Part shown: positions 57,785-64,000 of the stretch, one piece after another
How positions within the stretch are numbered: the stretch's first letter is position 1
How the letters are laid out: every line of letters begins with the position of its first letter
Origin: Plantago ovata
Taxonomy: Eukaryota; Streptophyta; Magnoliopsida; Lamiales; Plantaginaceae
Length of the DNA: 64,000 bases
NCBI GenBank assembly: GCA_028274465.1
Contig: CM051455.1
Coordinates: forward strand, 53,648,738-53,712,737
Direction: 5' to 3'
The notes under the pieces: generated by a model
Seen by the model: only the letters and a program-made list of their open reading frames with translations
Told to the model about the DNA's origin: nothing
Database searches by the model: none
Program-made: the position numbers and the translations under genes

Positions 57785-58499
57785 TTCTTGTTTAAGACCA
57801 CTTTCTAAGTTGAGACCGTGAGACCAAGCAATCCGGATCAATCCATTCTATTATATCCAATTTCGCGGGTCATGTTATAACCCGGTTTACTCCTTTCGGG
57901 TCATTAAACGGGTTATGTATAAATAATAGAATTGGCCCCTTTCTTTTCATTTTCCCTCATTGATCGATTGAAATATCAGAGAGTAGAGAGAGAAAGTCTT
58001 TGTTGTTCTCGTCGCCGCAATTGAAGCTTCAAACGTCGTCTCCTCCGCATGAATTAAGCTCGTCGTCATCGTGTTCGTCTTCTTCAGCTGTTGAAGGTTT
58101 GATTTCGTTCCTTTCTGTTGTTTTTCACTCATTTTCGAAACCCTAGTTTACTCATTTCTTCAATTTTACCATGTTTTTCTTCTTCTTCATGACTTTTTGT
58201 GGTTCGATTGATTTCGTAACCCTAACTGTACATTTTCTATATTTTTGCAGTTCATTTTGCTCTATTTTGCTCGATTTTGTTCGATTCTCGAAACCCTAAC
58301 TACTGTAAGTGCTTCGATCTCTTCATTTCTGTTTGTTTTCTGTCTTCTATAAAGCCTAATGCAAGTAAGTGGTTCGATCTGTGTTTTGTTTCCAATTTTC
58401 TATGTGGATCTCTCTCTGTGTGTTTCTGTGTCTGTTTGTATAAACTTAACATGATCATAAGTGGTTGTTTGAGTGTTATATGTTGCTTGTTCGATATTT

Positions 58500-60140
58500 A
58501 CGTATAGTATGTTTGAGGTTTAGGTATATTATGTTTGAGTTTTACTTGAGATTGAGTGTTTTGGGTGGTATGTTAGTTTTTTGAGTTTTGTTGGAGTTTT
58601 ATTTGAGTTTTTTTATTTTGGTTTCTGATTTATCTCTGTGTGTTGTATTCTGGTTGTATAAGGTTTATATTGTGCTGGTTTGAGTTTTATTTTGAGTTTT
58701 ATTTGAGTTTTATATATTGTATGTTTGAGTTTTATATGTGGCTTGTTTGAGTTATATCACTGTCGATGCACGTTATATTTTTTGATATATGCTTGAGTTT
58801 TATATGCTGTCTGTTTGAGTTTTATATGGTGCTTGTTTGAGGTTTACCACTATCCAGGAGTTTTACTTGAGTTTGAGTGTTTTGGGTGCTATGTTAGTTT
58901 TTTGAGTTTTGTTGGTGTTTTATTTGAGTTTTTTATTTTGATTTCTGCTTTATCTCTGGGTGTTGTATTTTGTTTGTATGAGGTTTATATTGTGCTGACT
59001 TGAATTTTGTTTGAATTTTAGTCTACATTTGATTTATATGTGTCTGTTTTATTCTCCTGTTTTATATATTTGATATCTTTGTGTTATATGCTCGTTGTAT
59101 TTGAGGTTGATGTGTGTGTATGTATATATATATATATATATATATTTGCAGCAATCATGGTTGAAATTTGCAGTTATGATTCTGATGTTGCTTCCGCTGC
59201 TGGTATTGCTCCCGTTGCTGATGCTGCTGCCGTTGATGATACTGCTAAAAGAATTGATCCACAAGTGGTTGATCGAACGATGATAATTTTTGCTAAAACT
59301 GTCCTTGATGTTACTGCTTCCCATGCTGCGGGCGTAAATAATGACGTTATTGATTCAGATGAGACAATGAGTAATCAAGGCAAGCCACCAGGCAAGAGAT
59401 GGTGAATTATGCACAAGAGGCTCAATTTCTGTTGGATTTGATTTCGAAGTTTTAACTTCGTTGAACATGTTTATTCACCCATCATTTTGATATTTTGTTC
59501 ATATTTTTAATTTGAAATTTGTCTGTAATAACTTAGATTAGTACTATTTTCAGTCATATTTAGTAAACTTTTTTATATTTCTGTTTATATGTTTGAGTTT
59601 TATATGTTGTGTGTTTGAGTTTTATGTGGTGCTTGTTTGAGGTTTACCACTGTCCATGAGTTTTTATATGCATTACAGATTGAGTTGACAAAACATATAT
59701 TCAGGGTGTTTGGGGTTCACAAATCCATCTAGGCTTTTAGAAAAATATACACCCTTAGTTTAGTTTGAGGCTTGAGTTTATGTTTGAGTTTTATAAGTTG
59801 TGTGTTTGAGTTTTATGTGGTGGTTGTTTGAGGTTTACCACTGTCCATGACTTTTATATGCATTACAGACTGAGTTAAACTTTGAACATTCGTGGAAATA
59901 TGTTACATGATCCCTTGACAATGCACCGCATCCAACCCCTAACCCTAATTAAGACCGTAGAATCCGAAAGTAATTCAATTCATTTTCAGGGTGTTTGGGG
60001 TTCACTAATCCATCTAGGCTTTTAGAAAAAATATACACCCTTAGTTTAGTTTGAGGCTTGAGTTTATGTTTGAGTTTTATATGCTGTGTGTTTGAGTTTT
60101 ATGTGGTGGTTGTTTGAGGTTTACTCACAGACTGAGTTTA
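58500..60140 (+). repeat. Degenerate GAGTTTTATATG-type repeats
   Basis: Many loosely spaced copies of TTTGAGTTTTATATGTTGTG and TGTTTGAGGTTTACCACTGT, plus two longer repeats around 59700-59770 and 59990-60060 sharing GGGTGTTTGGGGTTCAC and ATCCATCTAGGCTTTTAGAA. The complementary words (ATAAAACTCAAAC) reappear around 60780-60960. No protein-coding signal in the repeat itself. Confidence 0.75.
59157..59405 (+). CDS. Hypothetical 82-residue protein in the TIR element
   Basis: An ATG at 59157 lies 5 bp after a TATATTTGCAG acceptor-like site that follows a TA tract. The frame reads MVEICSYDSDVASAAGIAPV, then an Ala/Asp-rich stretch, IDPQVVDRTMIIFAKTV, and ends QGKPPGKRW. An upstream exon with a donor (CTGTTGAAG|GTTTG, ~58099) may be its 5' UTR exon. 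I do not recognise the family. It is acidic and low in complexity, and could be a fragment captured from a host gene. Confidence 0.4.
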   Translation: MVEICSYDSDVASAAGIAPVADAAAVDDTAKRIDPQVVDRTMIIFAKTVLDVTASHAAGVNNDVIDSDETMSNQGKPPGKRW

Positions 60141-60144
60141 ATGT

Positions 60145-60596
60145 TCATAGAATTTTTTTCAATTTTACCTTTGACAAATGCTTGATTAGTTTTAGTTAAA
60201 TGCTCAACAACTGTCAACATAAACATAAGAAAAATAAAGAAAATAGAGTATCGATATTAAAGAACAGAGTCTATAAAATTCTCAACCTTATACGAAGAAA
60301 TACAGTATTGAAATCAAGGAACACATTACACAAAAGAATAGAGTATTGAAATCAATCAAATAACTTGTTCCTTCCTGGGGAAACTTGTTTCCCCTGTGTT
60401 TGAACCTTTTTTCTTTCTTGGTTTCTTCTCAATATATAGCACCCTTTATCCTTTTTGGTCAATTGCTTCCAAGAATGTCTCCAACAACCAAAGAAATGTC
60501 TCCGCTTGTTTATTAGCAAGAAAGGCACAACCGAAAACCACATTACTCCAGTGGCTATTGACTCCTACCAAAGGTACAAAATTATTCAATTCATGA
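60145..60596. other. Non-coding interior of the TIR element
   Basis: AT-rich. A minus-strand frame around 60543-60352 reads KKDKGCYILRRNQERKKVQ; it is short and not recognisable. It could be the 3' part of the leftward transcript. Confidence 0.35.
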
Positions 60597-60795
60597 TCTC
60601 ATAACTTCAAGCCATTAGTATATATTGTATGCAGAACAACTTAGACCCCAAATTCTCAATTTATGAACTCATAACTTCAAGCCATTAATATACAATGTAT
60701 GCAGAACAACATAAACCCCAAAGATTCTCAATTCATGATCTCATAACTTCAAGCCATTACTATATAATGTATGCAGAACTTTACAGAGTAAAACT
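60597..60795. repeat. ~65-bp triple tandem repeat
   Basis: Three copies beginning CTCATAACTTCAAGCCATTA, each with TATGCAGAAC and the first two with CCCCAAA and TTCTCAATT, at about 60599, 60668 and 60740. Spacing 69-72 bp. Confidence 0.85.
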
Positions 60796-60975
60796 CAGAA
60801 ACTTTTGTAATAAAACTCAAGTCACTAATGCATAAAACTCAAACGAAATTGTAACATACAGAACTTTACAGAGTAAAACTCAGAAAATTTGATTGAGTTT
60901 TATAAAACTCAATCAGTATATGAATGAAACTCAAACATCAAAAGAATAAACCTCAAACGAAATTGAAACATACCT

Positions 60976-61357
60976 GATTGTTCAGCAGGTCCTTTGTGCT
61001 TATCAGCTGAACAAATTCTTCAGCAAATTCACTGCAATCTTCTTCCATATCAAATTTCGACTGTCTCATAGCAAATCCTTCTGTAAATTCTGGATCTCTA
61101 GGTATTTCATCAATAATTTCAACAAATCCTCCAACAAATTCACTGCAATCTTATTCTACATCAAATTCCGACTCTCTCATGGCAAATCCTTCAGCTATTT
61201 CAATGAATTCTTCTTCTATATGATCGACTTCAACCGCTGGAGATTCCTTAATTTCCTTTGAATGTTTTCTCCTTTTCGAATTCGTCAATTGCGCCAATCT
61301 AATCCTCAAATTGTTCAATTCATTCAACGATCTAGGAGAGTAATCGTTGTTCCTCAT
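60976..61357 (-). pseudogene. Leftward ORF of the TIR element, internally duplicated
   Basis: Starts MRNNDYSPRSLNELNNLRIR at 61357, continues with basic TNSKRRKHSKEIKE, then VDHIEEEFIEIAEGFAMRES and FDVE, a stop (61151), then the same frame repeats a related block: DCSEFVGGFVEIIDEIP, EGFAMRQSKFDMEEDCSEF, AEEFVQLISTKDLL. The EGFAMRxSxFDxE unit occurs twice, so a short duplication is built in. A GT donor-like site lies at the left end (~60975). It begins just inside the right TIR. Acidic repeats suggest a nuclear or regulatory fragment; the family is not recognised. Confidence 0.4.
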
Positions 61358-61615
61358 ATTTGTTTTCGAAGATAGAGAGATATAGAGAGATGAATTAAGA
61401 TAGAGAGATCGTAGAGAGAGAAATTGTGTGCAGAGACGTGAGAAACTATATTCTGAGATTTTAACGGGTTATAGAGACAAGACCCGGTTCAATTTCGGGT
61501 TATAACATGACCCGTAAATTATTATATGGATCAGCGAGTTTTTTAACTATTTTCTAGTTCCTTTGCGTCTCATTTTGGTCTCACGAAATTAGTGGTCTCA
61601 CAGGAGACGTTCTCT

Positions 61616-62610
61616 GCCTTTAAAAACAAATTAAAGAAGACACTCCATAGTGGGTCAACTTCAAAGTCTGAACCTTGGTTTTCATAAGTAGACACATGTT
61701 TCTTTTCAGCGTATATGAAGAAACAATTAGGCTATAAATGGCCAAGTTTATCAGCTTGGACGATCAGACTCTACCTTCTAGATTAGATTCGGATAGAGTG
61801 TGATCGGGCGCGCGGAGGCCTAGTATAATAAAATCAACCCTTATGAGCCCCACTTATTTATCACTACATGATTATCCATTATTATCTTATCTGGAGTAGT
61901 CATTGTTAATTTGTTATTATTATCTTGTAGAAGTATGTATTTAATTAGACTATACCACACCCCGGTTTCATTTGTGAGTTAATTTGTCTGGTTGGCCCGA
62001 GTTGGGTATCTAAGCGTGTATTGACGCACCAGTCTTCATGTGATTACATATATTGAATTGGACACTGAGTAAACATATCGATCCCATGAAAATAATTACT
62101 AGTGGTATTATTTCAAATCAATTTACATTAAAAGGCTCATATGTTACTAGTGGTAAACAACATAACCTTAAAATTCATTGCAATTCTTTATTTAGTGAAA
62201 AGAAAAAAGGAATAGCGAGTAGTCTTTTTCGGGCATCAATTGTCAATAATATGTGGATAAGTTTTGATATAAAAGATTCTGATGGATATATGCTTTCTAC
62301 AGAGTCGAGCCCCAAATTATTCTCGTAGCGACCTAACGTAATCGTCATTTAGTACAAACGTCACTAATCAATTTTGTCCATATACATAATAATAATCATT
62401 ATAATATTGATTAATTGATAAGAGATTAATTTGTCTTTATGTTCCGTTCTTATCATCATAAATAATTCATAAATCATCATAAAGTTGTAACAAGAAAAGC
62501 AGTTGATCAAATTCACCAAGTTATATAACTTGCTCCAACAAACATTCATTAATCATCATAATCATAATTCATACATTTCAAAACTCCATTCTCAATTCTC
62601 TAATACTACA
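61616..62610. other. Intergenic, upstream of the second F-box gene
   Basis: AT-rich. An open frame at 62053-62328 (KIITSGIISNQFTLKGSYVT ...) has no recognisable motif and is not called. The last ~150 bp would hold the F-box promoter and leader. Confidence 0.45.
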
Positions 62611-63888
62611 ATGGCAGATTACATTCCAGAAGAAATCATCACCAAAATCCTCCAAAACTGCCCCTAAAATCTCTCCTCCAAGCCACCTCCGTCTGCAAAT
62701 CATGGTACACTCTCATCACTAGCTCTCACTTCATTTCCACTCACGCAAAACACCAGAAAAACAAACCTCCTTTACTTCTACTCAGGCGTTGCATTCGTGA
62801 TGCAGAGCATTATGCTCTGTATCCAGACGATTCGAACATCAACTCTGTTCCAACTACAATCGATTTCCCGTTCAGGAGCATGAATTCTTACTTCACAATC
62901 ATCGGCAGCTGCAACGGGTTGTTGTGCATTTCCGATGACCGTGTCTATCACACGCACACCACCATTCTCTGGAACCCCTGCATCAAGAAGATGGTTATCT
63001 TACCTAAACCATCCTTGGTTTACAACTCCTATGGCACTTTCGTGCAGTCGTTGGGTTTCGGTTATGACTCTGTTACTGATGATTACAAGGTTGCCAGGAT
63101 AACTTATGTCGACTATGCTCAGATTGAGCTTTACAGGTTATGCACCGGTTCGACCTTATTTAACCGATCATTTAGTTGGGAAGTATCTTTACTAACTGAA
63201 ATGCGCTTTGTTCTGATACAGGTTAAGCACTGGTGTCTGGCAGGATCTTAGTTTCCTAGGGCTTCAACACGTAATTTACAATCGAAGCCGTCAGGCCTAT
63301 GTTCGTAATGCTACTCACTGGATTGCCAGTTCTGTAGATGGATATGATTTGATTCTCATGTTTGACATGTTTCATGAGGTTTTCAAAGAGATGAGCCTTC
63401 CAGTTAGTCTTTCTGATCGTATTTGGAGTAAGGATTTGATGGTACATAAGGATTCACTTGGCCTAATGGTATCGAACACAGATGCAGCTGGACCAGAATT
63501 TCGGGTCTGGTATATGAAAGAGTATGGGGTTGCAGAATCTTGGAGCGAACACTTGAGGATTAGGTTACAAAGTGTTGGGAACGAACGTATTAGGCCGTTG
63601 TGGATCAGGAGATGTGGTGTAGTGTTGATTGTCTGTCAGGATGGACGTTTGATTTGTTACGACCCTGACAGGGCCGAAGTTAGGGATCTTGGTGCCAGCC
63701 CTGGCTCCCGGTGTGAAGATTACGAACGTTCCGTTCACGTGGAGAGTTATGTAGAAACTCTGGTTCTCGTTGATAAGGGTATTGATGCCTTTGTTTGCAA
63801 CAGGTTGCTGCCAAATTTGAGGCCTAATAGTTGTAACGTAGGCTTTGTAAAGATACTTGCACCCACTGCTGAATGTCCAGGCATGTAA
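62611..63888 (+). CDS. F-box protein paralogue with an 85-bp intron, frameshifted
   Basis: Starts MADYIPEEIITKILQNCP at 62611, then hits a stop unless one C is restored to the CCCC run near 62663 (next frame: LKSLLQATSVCKSWYTLI). The rest aligns with the gene at 46424: RSMNSYFTIIGSCNGLLCIS, LWNPCIKKMVILPKPS, GFGYDSVTDDYKVARITYVD, then a break at 63136 and, after 63222, RLSTGVWQDLSFLGLQ, WYMKEYGVAESWSEHLRI, GRLICYDPDRAEVRDLG. The insert 63137-63221 has GT...AG ends and a TACTAAC branch-point match, so it looks like an intron absent from the paralogue. The C-terminus is ~30 residues longer than in the first copy. Role as for the first copy: SCF substrate adaptor. Confidence 0.85.
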
Positions 63889-64000
63889 TCATTTGGAAAA
63901 TAATACTATAGTCTATATATACCTGGTTGATTTCAATGGATAAACTAAATAGCTTGGTGTGTGATGGATATTGATTGCTTGCCATCTCGTTATTTACTGC
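63889..64000. other. 3' flank of the second F-box gene
   Basis: Short AT-rich tail to the window end; no clear poly(A) signal. Confidence 0.4.

Larger units (their letters stand above)
57785..61615. mobile_element. Long-TIR element, MULE-like, with convergent ORFs
   Basis: Two related inverted ends: left ~57785-57970 (AAGACCACT, TTGAGACCGTGAGACC, GATCCA, AATTTCGCGGGTCATGTTAT, AACCCGG) and right ~61430-61615, whose complement reads GAGACCACTAATTTCGTGAG, ACC, GATCCATATAATAATTTACG, GGTCATGTTATAACCCG. The arms are diverged and edges are approximate. Inside, a 5'-exon-like region near the left end reads rightward and an ORF near the right end reads leftward, so both would start next to the TIRs and converge, as mudrA/mudrB do in MuDR. 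No transposase domain is recognisable, so this may be a non-autonomous or gene-capturing element. A target duplication was not established. Confidence 0.55.

Noticed and set aside
62053-62328. 91-residue open frame upstream of the second F-box gene
   Set aside because: No motif, no ATG near the frame start in good context, AT-rich codon use; not called.

Overview
The window is nuclear DNA from a flowering plant, almost certainly a eudicot. It is AT-rich and has Ty1/Copia elements primed by initiator-tRNA-Met-type sites, plant L1 LINEs, Stowaway-like and PIF-like MITEs, Helitrons, an intact CYP72A-type cytochrome P450, a defensin-like peptide gene and two related F-box genes. Two 100-bp runs of N (13097-13196, 45799-45898) are scaffold gaps. 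I cannot name the species.

Layout. 1-7.1 kb: LINE debris, a solo LTR (1956-3463, TSD GTAGT), a MITE and a minus-strand Helitron (3994-6438) packed with a ~42-bp minisatellite. 7.1-11.9 kb: three copies (+, -, +) of a non-LTR retrotransposon whose C-terminus looks like a zinc knuckle plus a restriction-like endonuclease, each ending near (TTA)n. 14.5-26.1 kb: matching Helitron ends enclose an old non-coding LTR element (15084-23016, TSD AAAAC) and the complete P450 gene. A second Helitron with eight ~290-bp tandem repeats sits in the 5' LTR of that LTR element, and a Mutator-type MITE sits in its 3' LTR. 26.9-44.6 kb: an L1 relic split by a solo LTR, a foldback element and a 14.8-kb Copia element whose 3' LTR holds a still younger Copia element. 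46.4-52.3 kb: the first F-box gene, a defensin-like gene with an L1 tail in its intron, and MITEs. 52.9-57.5 kb: a minus-strand Copia element with 146-bp LTRs. 57.8-61.6 kb: a terminal-inverted-repeat element with convergent small ORFs (MULE-like layout). 62.6-63.9 kb: the second F-box gene, carrying an 85-bp intron that its paralogue lacks.

Host genes are few: the P450 (a membrane-bound oxidase of specialised or hormone metabolism), a small secreted cysteine-rich peptide, and two F-box proteins (SCF ubiquitin-ligase substrate adaptors), both of which show a one-base homopolymer-type frameshift inside the F-box. They do not form a pathway cluster. The strongest signals are the Helitron family (three members with shared termini, two with tandem arrays, one apparently spanning an intact P450), the endonuclease-bearing non-LTR elements, and the intron presence/absence difference between the F-box paralogues. 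All boundaries, TSDs and splice sites were read by eye; no search or alignment software was run.
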